This document shows, in pieces, positions 24,901-35,538 of a stretch of DNA of 64,000 nt. The stretch's first letter is position 1, and the number at the start of each line of letters is the position of its first letter. The translations under genes and the position numbers were made by a program. This DNA is from Macquaria australasica (taxonomy: Eukaryota > Chordata > Actinopteri > Centrarchiformes > Percichthyidae). The notes under the pieces were generated by a model. The model saw only the letters and a program-made list of their open reading frames with translations. It had not been told where the DNA came from and made no database searches. The stretch lies in the NCBI GenBank assembly GCA_005408345.1, contig SEMN01000266.1, forward strand, positions 62,001 to 126,000, read 5' to 3'.

Positions 24901-27900
24901 AGTCCTTTAAAGTAGCTGTAATTAAACCTCTTCTTAAAAAGCCCACTCTTGATCCAGGGGTTTTGTCAAAATATAGACCTATATCTAACCCTCCTTTTCT
25001 CTCTAAGGTCCTTGAGAAAGCAGTCGCCAATCAGTTGTGTGACTTTCTACACAACAACAAGCTGTTTGAGGATTTTCAGTCAGGATTTAGAGTGCATCAT
25101 AGCACAGAGACAGCACTGGTGAAAGTTACAAATGACCTTCTAATTGCATCCGACAAAGGACTTGTCTCTGTACTTGTCTTACTAGATCTTAGTGCTGCAT
25201 TCGATACCATTGACCATCACATTCTATTACAGAGACTAGAACATTTAATTGGCATTAAAGGTACTGCACTAAGCTGGTTTAAATCCTATTTATCAGATCG
25301 ATATCAGTTTGTACACGTTAATGATGAATCCTCTATGCACGCCAAAGTTAGTCACGGAGTTCCACAAGGTTCTGTGCTTGGACCAATTCTATTCACCTTA
25401 TATATGCTTCCTTTAGGCAATATTATTAGGAAGCACTCCATAAATTTTCATTGTTATGCAGATGATACCCAATTATATTTATCGATCAAGCCAGATGAAA
25501 CCAATCAATTAGCTAAACTTCAAGCATGCCTTAAGGACATAAAAACCTGGATGACCCGCAATTTTCTGATGGTAAACTCAGACAAAACTGAAGTTATTGT
25601 ACTTGGCCCCGAACACCTTCGAAACACATTATCTAAAGATATAGATAATATCTCACCTCTGTGAAGGCCTAAAAAAGCAGGACTCCATATTCACGGAGGT
25701 TAAGGAGAATGTTAAAAAAAAAAGAAACAAGACAAAGTCCGCACAAGAAAAGAAGAAAGGGGTCAGGTGGACAGTTTTAAAGTTGGGGACCTTGTCTTGC
25801 AGAAAAATGTGAGACAGGAGCAGAGAAAAGGGGGCAAGCTGGAAGCGGACATGCTGGGGCCCTTCAAAATAATTCATCTTGAGGAGAAAAGAGTGGATCT
25901 GGTTTCAGACAAGGTAAAAGGAAAAAGAAAAATCAACATAGATCATTTGAAACGTTATCTCCAGCCAGAGGAGAGGATCCCTGCCAAACTGAAAAAAGTG
26001 TCGGATCTTTCTCCTCTGGCAGGTCCATCTCAACCAAATCCACAACAGACAAACATACACATCACACAAACACGAACCACATATGAGACAGTGACACCAT
26101 CAACATCCCCTGAAAGGCCCCAGAACCTTCTAATGATGCAGAAACTTGAGTAAACTGACAAAACGTACACACCAAATTATGCATTTCACAAATAACCAAC
26201 ATTGATATTTTTACAGTAATCAGAGACATATGGACAGGGAGGAAAAGAGAGACACTATGGTCCAGAATTGGGCCTTATAAAATATTTTACTACAATCTAT
26301 TGGACTTGGCCCCAGGAAAGGAGTTGGAGAGTCAGGTACTTATTTTTAGTTTTTATTATTGGACTGATATTTCTCTTTTTGATCTTTAGAACAACAGTGG
26401 ATCACAAATTAGGCCTACTCTTGTTCTTGTAGATCATAAATGCCTATCTTTCAATTGTGGGAAGAAAAACTGGTGCAGTCATTCTGGACTCATACACAAT
26501 GACTTCAGTCTGGTGAAGGTCAGAAAAAGGTTTAAGAAGGGTGAGTAGGATTTTTTTAACCTGTTTTCAATACAGTTATATCTTATGATTTGAATATATG
26601 CATGCATTTTTTTATTTATATTTTTTTAGCAGGACCTTTTAAAATATGATGTGGCAGCTGGAGCCGTATGTGACAAGGGACACTGGACACTCGTAAGTAA
26701 TCTTAAATGTTAACAGATTTAGATGCAACCATGAGACCATCTGGTGTACGAGGGGTTGGCTGTAATTTGTTACTGCATTTTCGTAGATCACGTATCTTAA
26801 GGAGATGAGGTCCTTGTTCGTGGACCCATTTGGATGTAACAAGGTGAGTGAAATATCAGCTTTAATGTGTTCATTAGACAGATACATGTATTCGTGTATT
26901 TGTATGTATTCGATGATACTTAGGGAGCAACACAGCGCACATATCATTTTCTTTATGACAAGTGCTAACATAAGCTTGTCCTTGTGAAGTAATTTAAAAT
27001 AATTCAACTGATATTGAATTGAAAAGGATCTTACATGGGCTTCTGTTAAAACTGGCAAACTGTAATCAACCTGTGTTCTGTGTAGAGCACCGGTCCACAA
27101 AAAGTGTCCAGCAATTGGGAAATGGGCATGCTCCATGATTTCCCATACCAAACAGCAGGACACAACATCTTGTCGTGTGTTTGTGTGCAAGGTAACAATT
27201 TGATTATCTCTGTGGCCATCCGTCATTTATAAAAAGTAACCGTGATTATACTTATCAGAAACCTTTTAGCTTGCAGAGCAAATCTTGCGCCAACAACCTG
27301 TCCTTGCTGAATGATTCAGGTATACAGTACTATATCAGGTATACTGGCCTGTATTGGCATTGGACTACATTAGTGTCTGTTATTTTTACAGATGACCTCT
27401 CCAAGCTGCGTCGGGCTTATGGCGAGGACAGCTCGGGGGCTGAAATTGATGAGTGGGTACAAAGATTAATTAAACAGACCAACATTCGTTTGGAAGACTG
27501 GGATGCACCTTGTATAGGTTACCTCTAAATCACTGGGTGAACAATCACAATCACACAGCTATTGAAAATGTAGATTTTAATTCACCTAACTTGCATGTCT
27601 TTGCATTTTTGGAGGAAACTGGAGCAGCTGAAGGAACATAAGAACACACTGACTTCACACAGAAAGGACCACAGCTAAGCTTTCAACCCAACACATTGCT
27701 ATACAGCTAATGTCCAATGACGCTTAAACTGTTACTCTGACTGATACTCTGGATGACTGACATGAACATGTGAAAATGTATGACAATATTCAAAAGGTGC
27801 GTTTTTAATTTTTCCCTTTCAGATTGAGTGCACCACATGCAGTCTGTGGTACCACACTGTGTTGGCCATCCCTCCACAGAGGGAGACTATTCTTGCATTA

Positions 27901-30900
27901 AATGTACGAAATTAAAAAATATATATATTACTAATCATTATTGTTGTCTTTTCCTTCTGTCACAGTAATACCTACTGTCTGGCCAGTGTTAACATAAATA
28001 TGTAACACTTTTTTTTTCTTACACTTTTTAAAAAATTCAAACCAGAGCTGGCATGTTACCTATTCTGTAAAGAAGTTTTTCCCAAACTTAGGGTCACGAC
28101 CCAAAATGAATCACGGACCCATTTTTATTGGGTCGCCAATTGGCAGAGTAAAATGCATAACAATGCTATAATGTGTGAATTCATACGCTGGTCTGTTCAG
28201 CTCAAATGCTGTGTTTTCTGACTAATGTGGTGGTGACAAGTGAGAGTGGTGATTTTTAATGATAATATCCTCCCTGTCATCTACCCCTCTGTCTCAGTGA
28301 AGGCATTCATAGTTTGTTGTGTTCTTTATTAATAGTTTATAAATGTAGATGTTATAGCAATTCATGATGTATTTTTGTAAATTTGGGTCCCGGGGAGAAA
28401 CCAAATTTCTCTTTTGGGTCTCGAGCTGAAAAAGTTTGGGAACCCCTGCATAAAGTATTTGATTTTGGTGGATCAGGCAGTCAGTATTGCCAGAATAACT
28501 TCAGGTTTAACTCTGGGTTTTCAGGGTTATGACGGTGGTTCACTTCTTACCGGCGTAAATCGCCATGGTAACTTATGCTGCACGCCTAACCTGCTCCGGA
28601 GCAGGTTATGTTCGACATAACAGATCAACGCATACAAAAGCACCGCCTACTGACCAATCAGGTCTCTTGGAAAACGGCATCACCAATAGAAGATCCTGTG
28701 GAGCTCGGTGCGCGGCTTGTGAGAGGAACTCTTTTTATATGAGATATAGATTCTCATCGGAAGGACTGACTTATCTGTGTCACCATCTTGCAAGCAATGT
28801 CAAAGCCATTTGTGCTTTTGTATACCAATATCATCCCAGTGGCGTGTCCAGACGTTTTTTTTACTGGTGTGGCCCAGGGGGGCACTGACTTATGCAGGGG
28901 TGGCATGAAGTCTAGTGGACCTCGGACCCTCTATGGGGGCCGATCTTTCCCCCGGGAAAAATTGTTTTTATAATTTAAGGTTGAATGCATCAATCTGGTG
29001 CAAATTAAGAGCAAGATTAAGAGGCTAGATCTATGAAGAACGTGTGCTATTCTAAACAAGTTTGTGCTCTTGTAAACAATTTCATCATCTTTGGAGGGGC
29101 CTGACCGGAACCAATGGATTAAACCAGCTAACTGTATAGAAAGTAGTTCAAACTAGCTCCACCTCCAGCTACAACAGTAACGCGCTGCTTACATCACTCA
29201 TGTTTCAGTATTAATAATCAAATTATGTCATGTATAATAATATATCAGTCAGAGGGACGAAACCACTACTACTTTTTTTTGCGGCACCCCCTGTGGCCTG
29301 CACCGCCGCAGCCTGAACGCAGTACCCTGGTTCAAATGAATTCCGCCTAATGTTACACAGCTAAAATGTTTTTAACCACTTAGCAGATGTATCAAAAATT
29401 CTACTCGCATCTTTTCAGCGACAAGTCTCCAGAGACGACAACTTCAAACTGTGTTGTCCGCTCCGCGCCAAACCCTTTTCTTTATCTGCATTTCAAATCA
29501 AAATCCTTCTGAGTTTTTTGCAGACTAGACAGCAAGTTCAGTTTCTCGCCAAGCTGTTCAAACTAGGTCCCGCCTCTGACTGGGCAGTAAGCCAATCATA
29601 GTTTAGGATAACGGGGTGGCCAATCAGATTACTGTATTTTGAAGTTTGTGAGACAGACAGATAATTTACTTTAACAAGTTCAACTCTGTAATCTCCAATT
29701 TCAAAGAGTTAATGAGCTCTCAAAATTAAAAATACTCCTAGAAGGAGACAGGGTGTATCTTGCTGCCCAATATGTATCAACATGCCATAACCTGAGACAC
29801 ACATACAGCACGCACAATATATATAATTATATATCAATCTTTCTTATTGTGTACATTGTATTTTGATGCTTTGGCAACATTGTTTTTTGAAACTTTCGTG
29901 CCAATAAAGCCCTTTGAATTTTAATTTGATAGAATTGTATGTAGACTATAGCTTATCTCTCTACACTACAGCCTATGTGCAGTCCTTGTGGTCGCTGTAC
30001 GGACCACTGGTCGTATGGCAAGCCCTTTTAACATTTAATCAGTAGGGCTGACTAGTAGCGATTTAGTTTTCACTAGTGGAAATTACAATTTAATTTCGGA
30101 TATGTAGCCCAAATTACCATATTCATTTCGGATGTGTGTGTCATTGAAGATATCTACAATGACATTTTAACTAGTGGAAATTCCTTTTTTGATATCTGAA
30201 ATTCAATTCTGACTAGTTATAAAAGACATTGTAGATATCTTAAATTTATTTGTTACTAGTAAGAATTTAATTTTCACATGTTACAATTGTATTTCAGATA
30301 TCTCAAATGCAATTCCAGATATCTGAAATTACATTCTTACTAGTTACAATTCCAAGCCAACATATCAATAATTTAATTTTGACTAGTCAGAATTGAATTT
30401 TAGATATCTACAATTCCATTAATGATATCTGTAATGTAAGAACAATTGTAGATATCTATAATGAACATTGCCACTAGTAAGAAATTAATGGTTGATATCA
30501 TTAATTAAAATTTTGACTAGTGAGAATTGAGTTGTAGATATCATTAATTAGAATTATAACTAGTCAAAATTACATTGTGGATATGTCGACTTGGAATTGT
30601 AACATGTCAAAATTGAATTGTAGATATCTGTAATTGAGTTTGAATAGAAGTCAATGGCAAAAGTTGACTAGTTGTAATTAAGTTACTGATATCTACAATT
30701 AACATTTCCACTAGTAAGAAATGAATGGTTGATATCACAAATTTACATTTTGACTAGTGTGAAATTAATTTTAGATATCTTTAATTAAAACTGTTACGTG
30801 TCAAAATTACATTATGGATATGTTGGCTTGCAATGTTTTACGTGAATTTTGCATTAATTTAATGCTGCCGCTGTCCGTGTTATCGACCATGGTCTGAGAC

Positions 30901-31811
30901 CACTGAATTGGCTACAACCCCCCCGCCGGCACACCTGTCATGTTTGTGATTGGTCACAAGCTGCAAACACCGCTCCTTTACGCGAACCCTGCGTTGATTT
31001 ACCGAGTTGATAACCAGCATCGTGTGGCCGCTTAGCGAAGCCAGAAAACGAAAAGATATCCTGGGTATGTTGACCTTGCTTCATGGTACAGGCCTCCGGT
31101 ACCGGGACCAGTAGTAGCGTAACAACTGCCTGTATAAAGTTCATGAAATGCTGCAGTGGTATTTTTTGTGTCTAAAAGATGAGGCCTTAACGCTACCAAA
31201 ACAACACCCCAAGTGTACTTTGTCCAAACAGTGTTGTTTGGCAATAACTTCAATATTTTAGTTACTAAATAAAAGCGGGACAGTGGGAATGAACCAACAG
31301 TACAGGTATTCCTCTCGCTCCACTCCGCCATGTTGGGTGTGGTATGAACTAGAGAAGCGACTCACAGCCAGCTGACATGTGTCTGAATCTACATGCATAT
31401 AGACCTGATGGTTGTGGAGCTATTCTTGATTTATTTTGGGTGTGTCTGTTTAGGCGAACCACACCTCCCAGCACCCCTGGGGCTTAACAGGATAAACCGG
31501 AACACCGGTCCCCAATGGCTAAAATCCTATTTCTTCTTAGCAGCTACAGAACCACAGTGGTTTCTGTGTTGACGTCTCCAGTAGTCAGTCTGTATCCTTT
31601 ACTAATTAAAGGCCACATGCATAACCTGTGAGGAAGAAATCAAACAGCAGTTTTTCCACACTAGAACCGGTTACCCAGATATTGAGATGGAGTCCATAGG
31701 TGCGAGAATTATCTCTGGCCTGTCTTTTCCATGGAGGGAATCCAGACTGTTCCCCTCCTCTTCCTTTCCTGTGTTTGGCTCCACTTTGTCCGGTGGCTGT
31801 CCACTGTCCAT
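18949..31811 (-). CDS. trpv1: TRPV1 vanilloid-type cation channel, complete coding set
   Basis: Minus-strand coding exons from the start are 31811-31675, 24363-24212, 23710-23558, 22980-22843, 22764-22466, 22239-22063, 21698-21543, 21478-21350, 21241-21186, 21082-20917, 20845-20779, 20698-20364, 20005-19881, 19221-19118 and 19028-18949. All phases match and give 757 residues with no stop. Ankyrin repeats lie at about 60-320 (GQTALHISIERKSFDHVKLL, ELPLSLAACTNQPNIVSFL). S1-S4 are at about 385-520, the selectivity filter is TIGMGDLEF at about 600, and S6 is YILLLNMLIALMG. The TRP helix is IWNLQ, and the C-terminus contains EEMNWRQWSSDLG. The protein is a heat- and acid-gated non-selective cation channel of sensory neurons. 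Exon 24363-24212 ends in a GC donor. The first exon (MDSGQPPDKVEP) is accepted because its phase fits exactly across a 7.3-kb intron. Its exact ATG, and the last small exon, are the least certain parts. Confidence 0.92.
23038..23400. repeat. Interspersed repeat (copy A) in trpv1 intron
   Basis: About 360 bp begins with TTCAGTTTTATTTATATAGTGCC and contains GAGCAGGTCTAGACCGACTC and GACAGTGGCAAGGAAAAACTC. A closely similar copy interrupts a transposase at 58643-58999, which defines it as a mobile repeat. It is non-coding. The (A)TTTATATAG(C/T)GCC head is seen at the tails of several fish retroelements, so it may be a SINE or LINE-derived non-autonomous element. Confidence 0.75.
24440..25664 (+). 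mobile_element. CR1/L2-type LINE fragment (reverse transcriptase)
   Basis: A 5'- and 3'-truncated non-LTR retrotransposon lies in trpv1 intron 1, antisense to the gene. The frame from about 24765 shows RT blocks in order: KYRPISNPPFLSKVLEKA, DLSAAFDTIDHHILLQRL, GVPQGSVLGPILFTLYMLPL and the catalytic CYADDTQLYL. It ends after about 300 residues, without a C-terminal region or 3' tail. The stretch 24440-24760 contains decayed upstream LINE coding sequence. The clade is judged only from motifs. Confidence 0.85.
25680..27910 (+). pseudogene. Ginger1-like integrase C-terminus with Ulp1 protease and PHD-like exons
   Basis: An intron-containing relic lies antisense inside trpv1 intron 1. About 25767-26153 is an integrase C-terminal GPY/F module (SFKVGDLVLQKNVRQEQRKG, MLGPFKIIHL, INIDHLKRYL). 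Exons with good splice borders follow: 26217-26335 (LWSRIGPYKIFYYNLLDLAP), 26433-26540 (INAYLSIVGRKTGAVILDSY, then TGA), 26633-26691 (DVAAGAVCDKGHWTL, the C48 His block), 26787-26843 (SLFVDPFG, the Asp block), 27086-27191 (NWEMGMLHDFPYQTAGHN), 27277-27319 and 27392-27528. The segment 27823-27910 reads ECTTCSLWYH and, one frameshift later, a C-x2-C, as in a PHD finger. The position after GHN where the catalytic Cys is expected is Ile. Stops, the frameshift and the missing DDE core indicate a dead element; Ginger1 transposases with a C-terminal Ulp1 domain are the closest known architecture. Confidence 0.6.
28074..28449. repeat. hAT-like MITE
   Basis: The ends are imperfect inverted repeats: left TTCCCAAACTTAGGGTCACG, right ending CTCGAGCTGAAAAAGTTTGG followed by GAACCCCTG. 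This arrangement is typical of hAT-type non-autonomous elements. It is non-coding and has no convincing 8-bp target duplication. Confidence 0.5.
28450..30044. other. Repeat-rich non-coding part of trpv1 intron 1
   Basis: No supported gene lies here. A perfect 22-bp palindrome centred on CTCCGGAG lies at 28587-28608. Segments near 28840-28980 (GGCGTGTCCAGACGTTTTT) and 29130-29280 (CTAGCTCCACCTCCAGCTAC) look like pieces of interspersed fish repeats. Short frames in this stretch have no similarity that I recognise. Confidence 0.45.
30045..30850. repeat. Chain of short palindromes (ACTAGT / GATATC array)
   Basis: About 800 AT-rich bases contain 14 GATATC and 13 ACTAGT hexamers in rough alternation, usually 20-40 bp apart. 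They are embedded in longer palindromic contexts such as TTGTAGATATCTACAA and TTTGACTAGTCAAA and separated by AATT-rich linkers. A few ACATGT/ACGTGT variants also occur. No frame is maintained. It is not a plain tandem repeat, because spacing varies while the palindromic cores are conserved. Confidence 0.8.
30851..31674. other. Non-coding intron sequence, no feature seen
   Basis: This stretch lies between the palindrome block and the first trpv1 coding exon. I see no supported gene, RNA or well-defined element. A polyC/CCGGC patch is near 30920. Confidence 0.4.
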
Positions 31812-32666
31812 CTTTGTTGTTGATAATAACCAAGTCTCGATCGTGTATGACAAGAAACTGCTCGCTTCCACAAGCAGCTCATCAGCTATGATGAGCTACA
31901 GCTACACAGGTGTAGAATTACAAACCTCAGGGGCAGAACTGAGGTGTGAAAGGTGTTTGTTACCTTGGTCAGGCTCCTCCCTCTCCCCAGAGGACAAGCC
32001 TGTTGTTTGCCTAACAGCAGTTTTCCAATTGTAGAAAGTAGTGTGCTTGAGATCACATGTGCCGAATGGTTATTTTACTGTATGAGGTTTTAAATACTTG
32101 TTTAATCACGTTCTCACTTTTTACTGTTAGAGATGTGAAATACTTTAAGTCACAACTAGTTTGGAAGACAATCACGGTTCATTATGCAACTTGTGGAAAT
32201 TTAAAACCCAATATTATATTATTAAGTATCTGCTTATTCATAGATTCTGGATTTTTCAATGAGGGAGAGGGAGCAGATGTAAAAAACCATCAGACACAAA
32301 TTAAGATCGAACGTTTTTTATCCTGAGGAAAATTGTTGCAGTACAGAGTGCAAATAAAACAAATATAAACAAAAAAGATTATCAATAAGGTGCAAAACCA
32401 AATGTGCACAATGCCAGAAATGTAAACAGGTTAATGGTAACAAAATATACACAATTACTATGCAGAGTATTTTCATATGACTTGAAACATTAAAATATTT
32501 GCACCCCGTTGTTTGTTCATTTGGCAGTCTTGTGGTTTTCATTTAGCTTTGGTTATCTGTTTTTATTACAGAGATTTGGTTTGTTGAAAAAACTTTTGAG
32601 GAATAATAAGAGTTCCATATTCCTGATGTTTTACTGGCAACTTTTGAGGCAAAGGATTTAATAATG

Positions 32667-32705
<39 letters not shown>

Positions 32706-33060
32706 GTTTTATTTATAAAGCACTTTTGAAGCAGAGGCACAAAGTGTTTTCCAGATTAAAGGATTTACAGAACAACAACTGATTTTGAGTGATAAGATGG
32801 CATGCACACTCTTGGAGTTTTGCCATAAGCAAAAACCTAAAACTTAGCCAAAGGGAAGAAAAGCTGAAAAGTGGGTAAAATGTCAGATGCATGGGAAACA
32901 GACACTCTTGTTGGCCCAGAAGTTCTCGTCATCTTCATCTGAGCTGTGATCAGGGTGTTGGAGTTGTCACCCTGCTCTGACACTTCCTCGCTGTGTGCTA
33001 AAAGGGTATCAATGACCTTGATATGACCTACACTAACGTTCATTTTTATATTAGTAATAA

Positions 33061-33097
<37 letters not shown>

Positions 33098-33150
33098 TTG
33101 TTGTTGTGGCGTTACTGTATCTAAGTGTATTTCAGTAGCTACAATTGAAG
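31812..33150. other. Upstream flank of trpv1 with simple repeats
   Basis: This holds the presumed trpv1 5' UTR and promoter (transcribed leftward) plus repeats. An (AAT)n microsatellite lies at about 32661-32703, followed by a repeat-tail-like sequence (CAGTTTTATTTATAAAGCAC). A second (AAT)n lies at about 33065-33095. No TATA box or start site can be fixed from the sequence. Confidence 0.4.
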
Positions 33151-34471
33151 ATGGCGACCCCAGTAATCCACATCATCGTCAACCCAGATGCCCCTGCAAA
33201 TTATCAACAGGCCGTACTGATGGCAACCAAAGAGGCATGTTACTATCTGGAGAAAAGAATGGTCTTCCCTAAACCCAGAGAGGAGCTGCTCAACCAGACC
33301 ACTGCCCTGGCCCACGCAGAGAAGCTCCTTCGCTCAGAGGGTATACCCGTGCTGTCGCGTCAGCCGTGCCTGGGAAATCTGGTGGTGCCATTTGGCCAGT
33401 ATGAGAATGCACCACTCCACTACATGAACTAGTAAGCATATTATATTTAATACCATTGTAGGCTATGCATTTTAAATACCATTTTGATGGCATGCTTAAA
33501 AGAAATTACTTGTTTATCTGTTTGCACAAAACTATGGCTGTTTATTATTCATCTTTGCAAAGTTTCTTTTCTAAGTTGATATATGATTCCAGCGTGCTTG
33601 ACAAGCACAGATCAGAGGTGACAAACCCACATAGAAAGGGAGAGGTGGTGAACCAGCAGGTGAAAGAATACCTCCCAGATTATGCAGAGAGCTTCCTTGC
33701 AGAGAGTCTCCTTGAGGCCAACATCGCCAGGTGGATCTACGGTCAGAGAGGGTTTGAGGATCACACCTTTCAGGAGATGTGGGAACTCTACAGCCAGTAA
33801 CACACCCAAAAGGACAGGCCTGTTCAGTGATGAGCAGAGGGAGATAATACAGAAGGCATTCAGTTCTGTGAGGAGGTGGTTTCACACACCAGTGACCCAC
33901 ATCACAAGCATGCAGATGAAGAGGTTCTGGAAATATAATAAGGACAAGTGTTGATTTAATAGCACAGTAAATGAAAATCGTTCAAATTACTGATATTTTA
34001 AGCACTTCGGCTAAATGTGTTTGTTTGCTTTTAGTAATTAAAAACTGGTACGTCATAAAATCTAGATAGTTACATTACATTTGTAGTCCAGCAACCACAG
34101 GTGAGCCCCTCCAAGTGTGATCCTTCATCATGGCCAGGTGATGACACTGAACTGATAGCTGCAAGCCAGGCTGTGGAAGGTAAGTGAGATACAGATTTAG
34201 TTTAAATAATAATAATAATTAATAATACAAAACTACTTTGTTTGGTCAATTCTTACACTGACTTAAGTCCCAAGAGTCCCCATTTATGGCCGAGACTAGC
34301 AGTCAGTCTCTGGATTCCCAGTCCCAGGGTTCCCAGTCCACAGACAAGACCAAGCAGCCTGAGGCCCCTGTCCGGCCCAAACAGCATGTGTCCACTAGCC
34401 AGCCCACAGAGTCCCCGTCCACAACCAAGGGTCGTGATCATCCCATGGAATCACCTCTGAGGGACTCCCCA
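33151..34471 (+). CDS. Unrecognised multi-exon gene or gene relic
   Basis: ATG 33151 opens a frame (MATPVIHIIVNPDAPANYQQ). It reaches TAG only at a splice donor (gtaagc at 33432). Splicing 33151-33431 to 33593-33800 joins in phase and gives 162 residues, ending EDHTFQEMWELYSQ and TAA. Just past that stop another frame continues (TGLFSDEQREIIQKAF...), which suggests a frameshift or a further exon. Additional exon-like blocks are about 34087-34179 and 34268-34471; the latter is Ser/Gln/Pro-rich (SQESPFMAETSSQS) and ends at a consensus gtaagt. I do not recognise the family. Base composition in the exons is GC-richer than the surroundings, as in real coding DNA. It could be a genuine gene running divergently from trpv1 or a decayed transposon-derived gene. 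Confidence 0.45.
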
Positions 34472-34839
34472 GTAAGTGATATTCACATTATATGCAAACA
34501 CTGTAAATGAGAACAATTTGCTTTTTAAATTGGTTAAATGTTGTAACATTACTTTGTACACAATAATAAGCAAATGTTTTGTATGTGTTATGTGTGTTGC
34601 AGGTGGAGCAACACATATTATTGGTACATTCCAACATTATTTGTAATGTTGGAATGCCCTCTAGTGGACAGAACTTAAAATAACCGAATGCTTATAGTGG
34701 CATTGGCAATGCATAAACCTGTACAGTGTATAGGTACATAGTAAGTTGTAGGCTAAATTTGATCATTAAAAAATCCAATATAATTTGAATTTTAAAAATA
34801 ATAAGGAATGAAATTTGAATGGGATTATAGAGGAAGATT
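34472..34839. other. Non-coding stretch, small hairpin only
   Basis: I see no gene. A short inverted repeat (ATTCCAACATTA / TAATGTTGGAAT) lies near 34627-34655. Confidence 0.4.
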
Positions 34840-35160
34840 GACAGCACTAGTCTCCAATTGAGCAGTTGGAATGGAAGTGGAAATTATAAGTCATTTATCT
34901 ATAATACAGTTGAAATCTCCCCCAATGATAGCTTCTCTCTCACAAAAACAAGTCTGAAGGGTGTGTAAAACATTTATTCACTCTTAGCAGGTAGTGGGGC
35001 AGTAGACATTTTATAACTCTTAATTTTACCCCTTTTCTCTGAATGTTAATGATATAACTAACAGCTTCACAGCAATTCACATCAGAACCTTTGAAAAACT
35101 TCACTAATGACTTGCACACAATCTTGAGCTTCACCTAGCAGTAACTCAGCTGAAATACTT
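34840..35160 (-). pseudogene. LINE endonuclease fragment (Tx1/L1 group)
   Basis: Minus-strand frames, broken by stops, read KFFKGSDVNCCEAVSYIINI, then VKLRVI and AIIGGDFNC. These align in order with LFKGQDFNI, IINGRLL, NFRIINVYC and ILGGDFNC of the intact LINE ORF2 at 60255-63689. It is therefore the apurinic-endonuclease-like domain of a related, older element. It abuts the left edge of the snRNA array. Confidence 0.65.
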
Positions 35161-35182
35161 AATTTTTCATTCAACAGCTGAT

Positions 35183-35347
35183 CAGGGGAGAGCGCGGACG
35201 CAGTCCCCCACTACCAGAAATTATGCAGTCGAGATTCCCACATTTGGGGAATTCGCAGAGGTCAGCTCAGCCGAGAGTGCAATGGTTAAGCCTCGCCCTG
35301 GGTGAACCACCTTCCTGATCATGGTGTCTCCCCTGCCAGGTAAGTAT
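35183..35347 (-). ncRNA. U1 snRNA, copy 1
   Basis: The 165-nt minus-strand gene begins ATACTTACCTGGCAGGGGAG, whose ACTTACCTG pairs with 5' splice sites. It has the U1A loop core ATTGCAC and the Sm site AATTTCTGG, and ends GCGCTCTCCCCTG. U1 snRNP recognises 5' splice sites. Octamer and SPH motifs lie about 200 bp upstream. It is the leftmost gene of the array. Confidence 0.95.
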
Positions 35348-35396
35348 GAGTTGTTCAGCTCAGAGACGGGGGGTCGTTCACAGACACACCGTGATG

Positions 35397-35405
35397 ACTG
35401 ACGGT
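35397..35405 (-). promoter_or_regulatory. Candidate U1 proximal sequence element, copy 1
   Basis: ACCGTCAGT lies at -50 to -58 of U1. U2 has ACCGTCGGT at nearly the same offset. The position matches the vertebrate PSE bound by SNAPc, and there is no TATA box nearby. The PSE identity is an inference. Confidence 0.5.
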
Positions 35406-35538
35406 GCTGACTAACTATAAATTACCAAAAACAGAGGCTGTGGGGGGGGGGGGGGGTCTGCAGGAATCTAATGCAGAACAAACTGTTCTGTACTGAGGCT
35501 GAAAAAGACTATTTACATTTTACTTAAAAACTGGTGCA

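Noticed and set aside
25767..26153. Retroviral or LTR-retrotransposon integrase
   Set aside because: Only the GPY/F C-terminal module is present, with no RT, gag or LTR nearby, and spliced Ulp1-like exons follow. A Ginger1-type DNA transposon fits better.
30045..30850. CRISPR-like array
   Set aside because: There is no constant repeat with equal-length unique spacers, the palindromic cores are only 6-14 bp with drifting spacing, and the DNA is vertebrate.
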